DNA from: Actinomycetospora sp. TBRC 11914
Lineage (GTDB): Bacteria; Actinomycetota; Actinomycetes; Mycobacteriales; Pseudonocardiaceae
Direction of reading: 5' to 3'
DNA: 64,000 nt
Assembly: GCF_012933465.1 (NCBI RefSeq)
Contig: NZ_JABBND010000005.1
Location: 62,001-126,000, forward strand
Both the position numbers and the translations under genes were made by a program. The notes under the pieces are model-generated. The model was given only the letters and a program-made list of their open reading frames with translations. It searched no databases and had not been told where the DNA came from. This document shows, piece by piece, positions 1 to 9,890 of the stretch. Each line of letters begins with the position of its first letter. Position 1 is the stretch's first letter.

Positions 1-1419
1 CAGCGCGCCTTGGGTGGCGTCGAGCTCTTGGGTCAGCAGTACGGCCAGGCCTTCGTAGGGATTCCGCCCGACAGCATAATCAGCGAATACAAGCAGTCGG
101 CGCGACGGATTCGAATCGATAAGATCCTCGACAGCCCGGGCCACAAGCGGCGCTTGGCCATAGAAGCGGTCAGGAATGACCCCGTCGCGAGCGCTTCCGA
201 CGTTGCCGAGCATGATCAGAATCTTGCCGATTGAGTAGAGGTCGGTGCGCCACGCATTCTCTTCGGCGACCTCTCGGTCGTCGCGCACCTCCGGAGCGAC
301 GAAGGTTCCGTCTGGAGTTTCAGGACCGCCAACGGCGCGAGTATAGAGATAGTTCCGACCGAAGTCGATGAAGGTGACTGAGTAGGAGCGGCCGTCCGCC
401 GAGGGCGTGAACATGACATTAGAGGGCGATAAGTCCTCGTGAACCTTGTTGTTCCGCCGAAGTTCAGCCATCGCTACGAGAAGCGGAATCGCTAGTCTGC
501 GGATAAGATCAAGTCGAACATTGCCGTCTGCCCGACCCCGCCGGTCAAGTTCTTTGGTGCGAGTGAGCAGCCCCAGGTACGCTTCCCTGAGGGTTGTACC
601 CTCGACGAAGTCCATGATGATCCACCGGCGTGTACTGGACCAGACATGCACCATCGTGGATATGTGGTTTCCTTCCCGCCCTTCTGCGTTGTGAGACTGT
701 GCGTACTTCTCGGTCTCATTGGCGATTAGTGGAACGTTCGCGTAAGGCAGAAGGAGGATCTTGAGGACTAGCTTTGCACGCTGACCCATCCGCTTCCTGG
801 CACGCGCCTTCAAGATCACCGAGGTAGAGCCGTGCCGAACCAACGTCCACCCGTCTTGCAGGATCGACGTCCACTCGCTCATTTCTTCGGAGTCGGCCTC
901 AGCATGCATCTCGTCCAATCCCGAGTCGGGTCGATAGAGAGCGATCAGTGCCTCACGCACCTCTGGCTCTGACACGAATTCACGGCACGTCTGATCGCAA
1001 AGGTGATTGCTGGTTCGTTGATGCTCTGCCGCGTCCGTTACACCTGCCTGGTCACGTCCTGCTTCCTGCATGGTGACGAGCGTGATATACAGCACGGCTA
1101 GGAAACCGCGCATAGCTCGGTCATCTGAGGCCATTCCCACCGGCCGCTCGGAAAGCCACCGCTCGAGCCGGGCTACGAACTCAGGCCGTCGTACTCCCAC
1201 GTAAACCAGAAACGTCGCGGGCTCCAACGGGAGACCGCTCAGCGCCGCGTTCCAGTCACTTCGGCTGGAGCAGCAGGCGCGTAGAGCACCAGCCTTTTCC
1301 GATTCGCTTTCGTCGCCGATCATGTCCGCGATGACACTCATCACTCGAGCGGAGTACTCGGCCCTCGTCTCCTCGAATGCACCGTCAGGCCGAACCGCGG
1401 TCGTCACCTGTTCCCCCAT
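1..1419 (-). CDS. Protein kinase-like protein, 3' end beyond the window
   Basis: Reading from an ATG at 1419, 473 codons run without a stop to the window edge, so the C-terminus is missing. The first ~180 residues match nothing I recognise. A kinase domain follows: a probable beta-3 lysine in LVLKILLL (about K220), a catalytic loop HEDLSPSN (327-334, a variant of HRDLKPxN), an FIDFGRN metal-binding motif about 20 residues on, and APEV as the activation-segment end. No transmembrane segment is seen in the visible part, so it is probably cytoplasmic. Its start overlaps the end of the upstream patatin gene by 35 bp, implying one transcript. Kinase assignment is firm; substrate and role are unknown. 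Confidence 0.8.
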   Translation of the reverse strand, partial: MGEQVTTAVRPDGAFEETRAEYSARVMSVIADMIGDESESEKAGALRACCSSRSDWNAALSGLPLEPATFLVYVGVRRPEFVARLERWLSERPVGMASDDRAMRGFLAVLYITLVTMQEAGRDQAGVTDAAEHQRTSNHLCDQTCREFVSEPEVREALIALYRPDSGLDEMHAEADSEEMSEWTSILQDGWTLVRHGSTSVILKARARKRMGQRAKLVLKILLLPYANVPLIANETEKYAQSHNAEGREGNHISTMVHVWSSTRRWIIMDFVEGTTLREAYLGLLTRTKELDRRGRADGNVRLDLIRRLAIPLLVAMAELRRNNKVHEDLSPSNVMFTPSADGRSYSVTFIDFGRNYLYTRAVGGPETPDGTFVAPEVRDDREVAEENAWRTDLYSIGKILIMLGNVGSARDGVIPDRFYGQAPLVARAVEDLIDSNPSRRLLVFADYAVGRNPYEGLAVLLTQELDATQGAL

Positions 1420-2455
1420 GTCGAAAATTGCTGCTGAAAGTCGACGCGCCAGCCATCCCGATAAACCGAATAACCGGCTCGATCTCCTCGTTCTCGAGAA
1501 CTGCATACGGTACGCGGTAGGCTTTGCCCGCACCTCTAATTAGTGCACCGCGCTCGGCCTCGTTCCGACGAATCTCAGGGTCATCGGGGAGAGGGGCGAG
1601 GTCCAGGATACTAGGATTCGAGGCCGCCTTCATCCTGCCATTCCGCAGCAACGGCTTGTCGATCGATGCATCCTTCTCGAGACTATTGATGAAGGCGTCC
1701 CCCAACTCGTCCCTCATTCGGTTGAGCCACGGTCGAACAAGGTAACGGTTTGTTCTCGACACGGCGGGTTGATGAGACATCGGCTTCGTACTGAGGGAAA
1801 GGATGTGTGTGCACTTATCGGCGACGGCCGCTGTATACGGATGGAACTGCACAACACCGCCATCGATGAAGGGCTGACCACGAAAGTTGGCTGCCCCATA
1901 GGTGGCCAGCGGGAGCCACGTGCTAGCCCTCAGCGCGTCACGAACATCGTTATCGTCTTTGTAGGGATACGCGTCTTCGCGTCTCATTTTGGAGACGTTG
2001 GTGACCAGTATGTGCAATGGCCGCACGCTCGATCGGATTTGTCCGTAGTCGAGGGGCTTCCGTCGAGCCAGGACCTCGTCGTATACGTAGTCGAGATCCA
2101 TCACTGGCTTGCCACGATATAGTCGACGATAATCGAGGAAGTTCTTTGTCGTCAGGTCGTCGAAGTAGATGTTGAGCGGGAACCACGTCGCCCCGTTCAA
2201 AAAGTAAGCCGCGTTGACCGCACCCGACGAGCAGGCGTACACATCATCGAACGAATCCGCGAATCCCAGGTCTTCGAGCGCGCACAGCATGGCGGCAGAA
2301 ACTACGCCGCGCAAGCCCCCGCCTTCGACAGCTAAACCCACCCGATATGGGTCTTTCCTTACTCCCGGCTTGCTGCAATTCGCTCGACGGTCCAGTAGAA
2401 CCCGCCGGACGTCGTGCTCGGTGTTCCACCATCGACGAGCCGCGTCGTGGCTCAA
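1385..2455 (-). CDS. Patatin-like phospholipase
   Basis: The 356-residue product carries the patatin signatures in order: the oxyanion loop GGGLRG (45-50), a nucleophile elbow ACSSGA (74-79) in which the first Gly of GxSxG is Ala, and the catalytic Asp in FIDGGV (D198). These enzymes hydrolyse acyl esters of membrane lipids. No signal peptide or transmembrane helix is seen, so it should act from the cytoplasm. The only long in-frame start is a TTG at 2455, with GAGGG a few bases upstream. The gene overlaps the kinase-like gene by 35 bp, which suggests the kinase may control it. Base composition is less GC-rich than most of the window. Confidence 0.85.
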   Translation of the reverse strand: MSHDAARRWWNTEHDVRRVLLDRRANCSKPGVRKDPYRVGLAVEGGGLRGVVSAAMLCALEDLGFADSFDDVYACSSGAVNAAYFLNGATWFPLNIYFDDLTTKNFLDYRRLYRGKPVMDLDYVYDEVLARRKPLDYGQIRSSVRPLHILVTNVSKMRREDAYPYKDDNDVRDALRASTWLPLATYGAANFRGQPFIDGGVVQFHPYTAAVADKCTHILSLSTKPMSHQPAVSRTNRYLVRPWLNRMRDELGDAFINSLEKDASIDKPLLRNGRMKAASNPSILDLAPLPDDPEIRRNEAERGALIRGAGKAYRVPYAVLENEEIEPVIRFIGMAGASTFSSNFRHGGTGDDRGSA

Positions 2456-3659
2456 AGCCCTCGCCCCCCAAGAGCACTCTCACCCAAGCAGGTCCTCCAC
2501 CCACCAGAACAAGTATCGCTTCCACCCTACGGCGTGTTATCAGTCCTGGCGATCCACTTGATGAGTTGTTTACACAGCCACTTGGGGCACCCGCAGTCGT
2601 CAGTTGCCGGACTAATGCGTCGACGACCTGGCGGCCCCGGCCCATCTCGGAGGGACTCTCCATAGGTCGAGCTCGCCCTTTGCTGGTGTTGTGGGCGGCG
2701 GTACTCGATCGGTATCGTCCGGTACACCCGTCGTCGGAGTTCCCCGAAGTTCACCCCGGACATGCTGGCCTTCGACCGACAGGGCTACGAACAGTACGGG
2801 CCGGTGTCGTAGACGGGGCGGGAGCGTTCGGACGGCGGACGGAGTCGGTGGTCGGGTCCGACCCGCTCGGCCAGGTGCTCGCGACAACGACACCTCCAGG
2901 TCCCCGGCCTGGTAGGACAGTGACCGCGGCGTCGTCCCGGACGTTCTGGGTCGCCCGATTGACCACAGTCCGGAACGGCAATGTCGGGCTGCCGCGACAG
3001 CCCGCCGATGCCCTGGCGGCAGCGACGTGCCCACGCCATTCGTCGGCGGGGCGCCAAAACACGCCAGCCGCTCCGGTCCGGATGTTCCGCCCACTGGTGG
3101 TCCTGGTTGTCGACGGCGGGCCGACCTGCGACCGCGACCTCTTCAGCTCACCGTGCACGGCAGCACCTGCGGCGGTGGCCCGCTGATCACCGACCGGACG
3201 GGTCCGCCGGCCTCGGTGTACTGGAGCCTGCTCGACGTCACGATTGAGCACGGCAGCTGACCCGAAGCAGGGCGCGCGACCGAGGCGTCGTGAAACGGTT
3301 GCAGGCCGTCCGAAGAGTCGGAGACTCGCTAGCTTCAAGAGGCCCCGGCCCGCCGGGTCTGGGTTGCACTGGCTCATGTTCACCCAAGTGCCGGACGGTG
3401 GATCGTCGTTCGATTCACTCGAGGTTGTCCTCGGATCGCGTGAGGCCGATGTTCCTCACTGCGTACGGGAGCACCCGGATAGACCAACGACACGCAGGCC
3501 TTTACACCCGCCCGGGGTAGCGTGCCATTCGTGCGCGCCGGGGTCCGAGCGCTGTTTGCTGCACTCGAGGCTGGACGGCCGCGCGGCGTCCGGATGATCT
3601 CGATCGTCCGATCACGGCACGGCGTTGTCCGGCACCCCGGCCCTGCTCACACTTGCTGC
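2456..3659. other. 1.2 kb without an intact gene
   Basis: All reading frames here give short proline/arginine/serine-rich shadows without domain signatures. A stretch near 3150-3260 on the + strand ends in a plausible-looking C-terminus (SVYWSLLDVTIEHGS then stop), but nothing upstream stays in frame with it. It may be a decayed coding sequence. No RNA gene or repeat was recognised. Confidence 0.4.
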
Positions 3660-4973
3660 GTGAAACCGGTCGAGGAGCGGGCCGCGGTCCGGCGCCTCTA
3701 CGACCGGCTCGGGCTGGGTGCGCGCCGCGCGGACATCGACCACGGCGTCGCGCAGGGTTTCGACGCCACCCTGCAGGAGTTGCTCGACCCGGACCCGGCC
3801 GACCCGGGCGCCGCCGCCACTCCAGTCCCGAAGATCGACCCCCTCGACCCCGCCGGCGTCGACGACCCGCGCCGCCTCGACGTCAAGGCGGAACGCGCGG
3901 ACCAGCAGCAGGCCATGAAGATCTGGTGGCTGGACCGGATGGCGGCGGTGACGGCGCCCGTCCCGGAACGCCTGGCCTGGTTCTGGCACGGCCACTTCGC
4001 GACCAGCGAGGACAAGGTCAACCGCCCGAACCTCATGCTGGCCCAGAACCAGACCCTGCGGCGGCTCGGGCTCGGCGACTTCCGGAGCCTGACGCGGGCG
4101 ATGGTCGCCGACCCGGCCATGATCCTGTGGTTGGACGGGCAGACCAACCGCATCCAGCAGCCCAACGAGAACCTCGGGCGCGAGCTGCTCGAGCTGTTCA
4201 CCCTCGGGGTCGGGCACTACAGCGAGACCGACGTCCGGGAGTCGGCCCGGGCCCTGACCGGGTGGAACGTCGACTTCACCAGGGGCACCGCGTCCCTGCG
4301 TCCCGCCAAGCACGACGCCACGATCAAGACGGTGCTGGGGCGCCCGGCGACCTACGACGCGGACGGACTGGTCGACGCCGTGATCGCGACTCCGGCGTCG
4401 GCCCGCTTCGTCGCGACGAAGCTCTGGACGCGCCTGGTGTCCCCGCTCCCACCCGACCCGGACGAGCTCGAGCGTCTGACCGTGGCCTATGGCCAGCGCA
4501 CCGACATCACCGCGCTCCTGCGCGCCCTGGCCACCTCCACGACGTTCCAGGACCCGGCGTCGTCACTGGTGAAATCCCCCGTGGAATGGGCCACCGGCCT
4601 GGCGCGCGCAATCGGGGCGAGGCCTGCCGAGCTGGACGCCACGAACCGCAAGGGCCTCGTCGGGAACCTGCAGGCTCTCGGCCAGGTACCGTTCCGCCCT
4701 CCCAACGTCGGGGGGTGGCCGGCCGGGCAGGCGTGGTTGACCCCGACGGCGACCGTGCACCGGTTGGCCGTCGCCCGGACCCTGCTGCGGCAAGCTCCTC
4801 CGAAGGGCGCACCGGCCGGTGGGAACGCCCGGGTGGAGTGGGCCCGGGCCACTTTGGCGGTTGACCACTGGAGCGACCGCACCCGCAGAGCGCTACGCGG
4901 GGTCGCCGACGGCAGCGCCACCGATCTCCTGGCCGCCGCCGCGGTCAGTCCCGAGTACGTCGTCAGCGGGTGA
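3660..4973 (+). CDS. DUF1800 family protein
   Basis: This matches the DUF1800 family: WFWHGHFATSEDKV, the LWLDGQTNR stretch and the conserved PNENLGRELLELFTLG are all present, followed by the RALTGW motif. I place the start at GTG 3660 (VKPVEERAAVRRLYDRLG), because family proteins begin about there; the open frame reaches back to 3522 but that extension looks non-coding. DUF1800 proteins are nearly always encoded just before a DUF1501 protein and are probably exported together; the biochemical role is unknown. The DUF1501 partner follows after 4 bp but is broken, so this product may be an orphan. Confidence 0.85.
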   Translation: MKPVEERAAVRRLYDRLGLGARRADIDHGVAQGFDATLQELLDPDPADPGAAATPVPKIDPLDPAGVDDPRRLDVKAERADQQQAMKIWWLDRMAAVTAPVPERLAWFWHGHFATSEDKVNRPNLMLAQNQTLRRLGLGDFRSLTRAMVADPAMILWLDGQTNRIQQPNENLGRELLELFTLGVGHYSETDVRESARALTGWNVDFTRGTASLRPAKHDATIKTVLGRPATYDADGLVDAVIATPASARFVATKLWTRLVSPLPPDPDELERLTVAYGQRTDITALLRALATSTTFQDPASSLVKSPVEWATGLARAIGARPAELDATNRKGLVGNLQALGQVPFRPPNVGGWPAGQAWLTPTATVHRLAVARTLLRQAPPKGAPAGGNARVEWARATLAVDHWSDRTRRALRGVADGSATDLLAAAAVSPEYVVSG

Positions 4974-4977
4974 CCCG

Positions 4978-6200
4978 GTGCGGACGACGATCCCGATCCT
5001 GACCCGTCGCCGGTTCCTGGCGGCCACCGGCGCCACCGGAGCCGCAGCCCTCCTCGCCGGCGCCACGCAGGTGCCGTGGTCGGACCTGCTCGGCGCGGCC
5101 GGCGACCTGGACCCGAACGCCGGCGTGCTCGTGGTCGTGACCCTCTACGGCGGCAACGACGGCCTGGGCGCCGTGATCCCCGCGACCGATCCGGCCTACC
5201 AGGACGCGCCCCCGGAGCTCGCGTACCAGCCGTACGAGGTGCTGGACCTCGGCGACGGCCTGGGACTCAATCCCGCGCTTCGGGGCTTGAAGAGTCACTG
5301 GGACGCCGGGCGCCTCGCCGTCGTGCGGGGCGTCGGGTATCCGCAGCCCGACCACAGTCATTTCCGCTCGATGGCGATCTGGCGGACCGGCTCACCGACC
5401 AGTCCGAGTGGAGCTGGATGGCTGGGCCGCTGGCTCGACTCGGTTCCCGACGATCCACTGCGCGCCATCTCGTTGGAACCGGTGCTGCCGCCGTTCCTGG
5501 TCGGCGACCGCGCCGTTGCATCCACCACCGACCGCGGCGGGCTCGACCTGCCGGGCGGGGCACTTGGGAACGCGGTGCGCGGCCTCGGCACAACGGATCC
5601 CGACGACGGCCCGTGGCGGGCCCGGGTGGCGACCTCCATCACCCACCTCCAGACTCTGCAGCACGTCGCGGGCGGCACCGTCGACCACACGCATCCCTAG
5701 GGCGACACCGAGCTGACCCGCCAACTCGACACCGTGGCCGCGCTCGTGGAGGCACGGGTCCCGACTCGGGTGTACTCGGTGTCGATGGGCGGCTTCGACA
5801 CCCACGCCGACGAACGCGGCGCCCAGCAACGCCTGCTCGGCCAGCTCGACGGGGCTCTGGCGCCGTTCGTGAGCCGGATGGCAGCCTCGCCGGCGGGCCG
5901 GCAGGTGGTCGTCCTCGTGTACTCGGAGTTCGGACACCGGGTGCGCGCAACGCCAGCGACGGCACCGACCACGGCACCGCCGGCCCGGTCTTCGTCCTGG
6001 GCCACCACGTGTCCGGCGGGTTCCACGGCGAGCAGCCCGGCCTCACGAAGCTCGACTCCGGCGACCTCCGTGCCACCGTCGACTTCCGTGACGTCTACGC
6101 GACGCTCGCTGAGCGGGTACTCGACATCGATCCCGAGCTGGTCGTGCCGAGCCACCCGGGTCGGCTCGACGCGCTCACCGGCGCGGCCCGTCGGACCTGA
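4978..6200 (+). pseudogene. DUF1501 family protein, disrupted
   Basis: It starts at GTG 4978 with a twin-arginine signal (LTRRRFLAATGATGAAALL), then typical DUF1501 sequence (LVVVTLYGGNDGL, QPDHSHFRSMAIWRTG). Two separate lesions break it. An in-frame TAG at 5698-5700 interrupts the protein after about 240 residues, with the frame resuming immediately as GDTELTRQLD. A 1-bp deletion near 5948 then shifts the frame, so the conserved end (ASDGTDHGTAGPVFVLG to the TGA at 6200) reads in another frame. DUF1501 proteins are Tat-exported partners of DUF1800 proteins; this copy should be non-functional unless the sequence contains errors. Confidence 0.85.
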
Positions 6201-6488
6201 CCTGCGTCAACGCGGCGCGGCCGGCAGGCGAGCTGTGCGCTGCGCCGGTCCTGGGACCGGGACCCCGAGAGCATCGAGGATCTCATCCTTAACGATGCCT
6301 GACACTTCGCTTGCACTCCCGGGCACCTCAAGCTGCGCCCGTCGCGAGTGGACCCGTCGTGGTCCGTCGCCTCGTCCACCCGCGTGCTGTCGCCGCCCAC
6401 CGCGCACCCGTGACCAGCACCACGCGGAGCAGTCTTGACGTCCACTCACCTATCGCTGAGTGCGACGAGGGTCGTCCGAAGATTGCCC

Positions 6489-6506
6489 TGAAAGGCTGAT
6501 GAAAGC
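6489..6506 (+). promoter_or_regulatory. Putative SARP box A (TGAAAG direct repeat, 11-bp period)
   Basis: TGAAAGG at 6489 and TGAAAGC at 6500 are spaced exactly 11 bp, the spacing at which SARP regulators bind. It lies about 270 bp upstream of the WecG/TagA gene and points at it. Unlike the boxes at 17.04, 25.4 and 31.9 kb, no gene start lies 21-22 bp downstream. Confidence 0.45.
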
Positions 6507-6632
6507 TAGCTCCAGTCCCCTTGGCCTGCGCGGACGATGCACCTTCTCGACAGTCCCATTTTGGACACGGAACGCACACCTGGCAACCTTGGATGGGCTG
6601 CTCCGAATGGATGTTCCAACATCTCGATCCTC

Positions 6633-6653
6633 GGCGCGTCGGCGAGACACGCC
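6633..6653. repeat. Imperfect inverted repeat in the WecG leader
   Basis: GGCGCGTCG-GCG-AGACACGCC lies 122 bp before the start of the WecG/TagA gene. A near-identical but perfect version sits in the leader of the priming sugar transferase (16846-16866). Including the preceding CTC, 20 of 24 bases match between the two. It may be an operator or an RNA hairpin. Confidence 0.4.
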
Positions 6654-6774
6654 GTCACGAGGTGAACCAGCTGTAGCGATCGAGAAGAGCGCGTCGATGA
6701 CCTGTCCGAGAGGCGCTCTTGACCGAGCGCCGCCAGCCGGGGGGCGCTTGCAGGCGCATAGGGGGGAACAGAAC

Positions 6775-7743
6775 GTGAGCACGGAGCCAATCATTGACTC
6801 TTTCGGAGGACACGCCCCGCTGGGTTCAGACAGTGCTATCGGCCGCAAAGCAAGGCCCGTGGAACGGCCCAGCACCTTCTGGCGAGCCTGCGACCGCTAC
6901 GCGGCCGAAGTCTTCGTCCCATCCGCTCGCACCGGAGCAGAAGACCGCTTGGTGGACCCTGTCGAGACCGTCCAAGTAGCCGGTATGACGCTTCACCCGC
7001 TGACCGTGCCGCAGATCGTCAACGAGATCGTCCTTCGCTCGTTGACTGGTGAACGCATGCTGCTGGCTAACCACAACCTCCACAGCCTGTACCTGATGCA
7101 GCGCGACCCGCTCATCCAAAGCTTCTACGACCGGGCCGAGCGCACCATCATCGATGGCACTCCGATCCTTCGGATGGCCCAGAGGAAGAAGGACGACCTT
7201 ACTAGCGCTCACCGCGTTGGCAGCACCGACTGGCTCGGGGCGCTCCTACACGTCGCCAACGAGGCGGGCCTCCGCATAGCTCTGCTTGGCGGTGCGCCAG
7301 GGGTCGCGGACCGAGCCAAGGATGAGATCGTCCAGCGCTTCGAGGGCATCGAGGTGGCCGCACACGACGGCTTCTTCGACACCACTCGCAACTCCGCCGA
7401 CAACCGGGCGGTCCTGGATTGGATCAAGCAGTTCCGCCCCGACGTCCTCCTGGTCGGTATGGGTATGCCTCGGCAAGAGCTCTGGGTGCAGGAGAACTAC
7501 GACGACCTCGCGGCAACCGTCACCTGCACTGTCGGCGGATGTCTGGACTACATCGGAGGTGCGCAGGACCTCGCGCCGCGGTGGTTGGGCCAGTACGGAC
7601 TCGAATGGGCGTACCGGCTTGCCCGGAGCCCCAGACGTCTCTCGCGCAGGTACCTCGCCGAGCCGCCGGCTGTCGCATTCCATTTGCTTCACACACGCTT
7701 GAGGGCCTCGGCCAAGGGCGGGGCAGACCAGGCCTCTGTGTAG
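6775..7743 (+). CDS. WecG/TagA/CpsF family glycosyltransferase
   Basis: The 322-residue protein has the full family signature: MLLANHNLHSLYLM near the N-terminus, an IIDGTPI motif, LLGGAPGVADRA, the FRPDVLLVGMGMPRQELW block and GGCLDYIGG. These enzymes transfer N-acetyl-hexosamine-type sugars to a lipid-linked first sugar, here presumably the second step of exopolysaccharide repeat synthesis on the inner membrane face. I choose GTG 6775 because GGGGGG sits 8 bp upstream; the frame is open back to 6460 but has no better start. It stands alone on the + strand, opposite the rest of the locus, with a SARP-like box and an inverted repeat in its leader. Confidence 0.88.
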   Translation: MSTEPIIDSFGGHAPLGSDSAIGRKARPVERPSTFWRACDRYAAEVFVPSARTGAEDRLVDPVETVQVAGMTLHPLTVPQIVNEIVLRSLTGERMLLANHNLHSLYLMQRDPLIQSFYDRAERTIIDGTPILRMAQRKKDDLTSAHRVGSTDWLGALLHVANEAGLRIALLGGAPGVADRAKDEIVQRFEGIEVAAHDGFFDTTRNSADNRAVLDWIKQFRPDVLLVGMGMPRQELWVQENYDDLAATVTCTVGGCLDYIGGAQDLAPRWLGQYGLEWAYRLARSPRRLSRRYLAEPPAVAFHLLHTRLRASAKGGADQASV

Positions 7744-8018
7744 CTCGACCTTGTACGGTTCAACTCCACCGCGGTGCTGCTGCGTGCGAGGAGCTGCTCC
7801 GGGACCGGCGCTTCTAGGCGAGAGGCCCGGCTCACTTGCTTCGGGCGCGCTTGCACCCGATGCCGCGAAGCCCAGCCAAAGCAGCTTGACAAAGCGCGGC
7901 GTCATCAAGGCACGTTCCCAAACTTCGCATCACTGTGCGGGCCGGCTGGGCTGCGCAGGTCTGCGATCAGATGGCCTTGGCCGCGCCGACGTGCGGGGCG
8001 GCCGCGGACCTAGGCCAG

Positions 8019-8352
8019 GGCGTGTCTCTCAAGTAATGGTCAGCCAGACCAAGATCGCTCTTAGGACGACGCCGCCGCGGAAAATCAGGGCGTGCTTGTC
8101 GTAGCGGGTGGCCAGTGCGCGCCACTGCTTGATCTGGTTGAAGCCCCGCTCGACGACGTTGCGGTTCTTGTAGTCCGCGACGTCGAGAGCGACCGGTCGC
8201 CCGCCGCGTGACCCGCGGCGGGCCCGGTTGCGCCCCTGGTCGTCGGGCTCGGGGATGACCGCGGTGATGTCGCGGCGACGCAACATCGCCCGGATCGCCT
8301 TGCTCGAGTACGCCTTGTCGCCCCGCAACGCCGTGGGAGCTATAGTAGGCAA
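8019..8352 (-). pseudogene. IS5-type transposase, C-terminal remnant
   Basis: The frame ending at 8029 encodes the last part of a DDE transposase: GDKAYSSKAIRAMLRRRDI (second catalytic Asp) and NVVERGFNQIKQWRALATRYDK (catalytic Glu region). The N-terminal part cannot be assembled in one frame from 8353-8750, where scattered transposase-like fragments in several frames suggest decay. GGCGTGTCTC at 8019-8028, directly after the stop codon, may be the element's terminal repeat; no partner end was found. The element borders the AT-rich polysaccharide genes that follow. Confidence 0.75.
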
Positions 8353-8750
8353 CGTTGGGGTCGGGCAGGCTGCGCCGGGCGAACTGCCAGTGCTCGGGTT
8401 CGCCGTGGTGCTCGGGAATCGCGCCGACGCGCTGGCCGGGCCGGTCGTGGAGCTCGCAGCGATCTCGGCGAGTTGAGCCCGGCGTCGAAACGCTCAGCGC
8501 TCGGCGGTGGTGAATCGGGTGCATCGCCATCCACTGCTTGAGGGCGCGGTCGCGCAGGTGCGGCCCCAACTGCGTCGGTGATGGTAGGTGCGGCGGGTGC
8601 AGCGCTGAACTGTGGCCTCGGGCTCGACAATGGGACGGTAGACGGCGTCGTAAATTCTCGTGGCACAGCTGGCAGTTACGGCGGGCCCAGTAGCGGCGCC
8701 GCAGCGAGCGGCTGACCTGAGCCGGCGATTGGGCACCTCGCCCACCCTCA

Positions 8751-9890
8751 TCACTCCACCGTCTGCGATCTGCGCAGATCCGCTGATCTGAACGTACCCA
8801 GTTCAGCCACGATCTTGTCCGCGATCAAATCCCATGAGAGCGATGTCTCAGCCGTCTTAGCTGCCCCCGAGGCGAGGTGTCGCCGCAGTTCCAGGTCGCG
8901 CGCGACCCTAGAAATGGCTTGAGCAAGCCCATGGTCGTCGCCGGCCTCTACAAGCAGGCCGTTCTCCCCGTCCTCGACCAGATCAGACAAGCCACCAACA
9001 TTAGACGCGACGACAAAGCATCCCGAACCAAAGGCGGCCGCAAGAACGCCGCTCTGAGTCGCGGACGTGTAAGGCAGCACAACGCAATCAGCCATCTCTA
9101 ACTCGGACATGAGGGATAGTGGGTCGATATATCTGTTGTGCACCGTCACCGACGGATATTCCGTAAACGCAGCTTCTAAACGGTCAAGCTCCGGGCCCGT
9201 ACCCGCCACCACAAGTTCGTACTCTACTTCCGTCATTTCTGTGTGATCCAGAGCGCGACTAAGCGTCTCAAGCCCTTTGTACGACTCCATTCTACCGAAT
9301 ACAAGAAAACGAGCCACGCGTGGATGACGACCCGCTTCTCCCGGATTCGAATGAGAGGAATGTACTCGATCCGCCTGAAGGATTACTCCGTGGCGGGACA
9401 CAATCAGCCTTTGATGCGCCACTGAATGATGCGATCGGTACAGATGCTCACAATACTCACCGTGTACGACAACAACGTCCGCCAGCTCCCTCAGCCAGAT
9501 TGCCAAGCGTCGCGAGCGCTGGTCCTGTTTGTGATCCCTTCCTTCGTGCGGCACCGGATCGTGAACTGTGAGCACGATCGTGGCGAATAACTTGCAAAAA
9601 AGACCGGCCACGAAGTTGAATAATCTTCGCCGCGGACCGACTGCCTCTTGAAAATGAACAAACTCTGGCCAAACTCGAAGGATAGTTACGAGCAGCGCAA
9701 AGAGATCGAGTGGCGACTTGAACTTCATCAGGCGCACCGACGAACAATGTGTACTCGGAAATCGCCCCTCGAACTCGTCGTTAAACTGGCCGGCATCCGC
9801 AATCAGCAAGACCTCCGCCCTTCCCGCCAACGCCTCCGCGTAGTGAAACGCATACTCGGGAAAATGAGGGGCTACGACTACTACTCTCAC
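8751..9890 (-). CDS. Glycosyltransferase family 4
   Basis: A 379-residue GT-B enzyme. The N-terminal half begins MRVVVVAPHFPEYAFHYAEAL; the C-terminal half holds the nucleotide-sugar site (ARFLVFGRMESYKGLETL, LVVAGTGPELDRLE, VVLPYTSATQSGVLAAAFGSG, VGGLSDLVEDGENGLLVEAGD). It should add a sugar to a lipid-linked intermediate at the inner membrane face. The start is a GTG at 9890 overlapping the previous gene's stop by 4 bp. It is the last gene of the AT-rich operon; codon use differs from the GC-rich neighbours. Donor and acceptor cannot be told from sequence. Confidence 0.88.
   Translation of the reverse strand: MRVVVVAPHFPEYAFHYAEALAGRAEVLLIADAGQFNDEFEGRFPSTHCSSVRLMKFKSPLDLFALLVTILRVWPEFVHFQEAVGPRRRLFNFVAGLFCKLFATIVLTVHDPVPHEGRDHKQDQRSRRLAIWLRELADVVVVHGEYCEHLYRSHHSVAHQRLIVSRHGVILQADRVHSSHSNPGEAGRHPRVARFLVFGRMESYKGLETLSRALDHTEMTEVEYELVVAGTGPELDRLEAAFTEYPSVTVHNRYIDPLSLMSELEMADCVVLPYTSATQSGVLAAAFGSGCFVVASNVGGLSDLVEDGENGLLVEAGDDHGLAQAISRVARDLELRRHLASGAAKTAETSLSWDLIADKIVAELGTFRSADLRRSQTVE

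Noticed and set aside
2347-3383. Long overlapping open frames on both strands between patatin and DUF1800
   Set aside because: All give low-complexity Arg/Pro/Ser proteins typical of antisense or out-of-frame reading in GC-rich DNA.
6643-6653. GAGACACGCC as a second end of the IS5-type element at 8019
   Set aside because: Orientation and distance do not match the element, and the same string is explained by the leader inverted repeat.
6537-6665. 42-codon ORF 30 bp after SARP box A
   Set aside because: No ribosome site, no signal or leader-peptide features, and the distance differs from the 21-22 nt seen at the other boxes.
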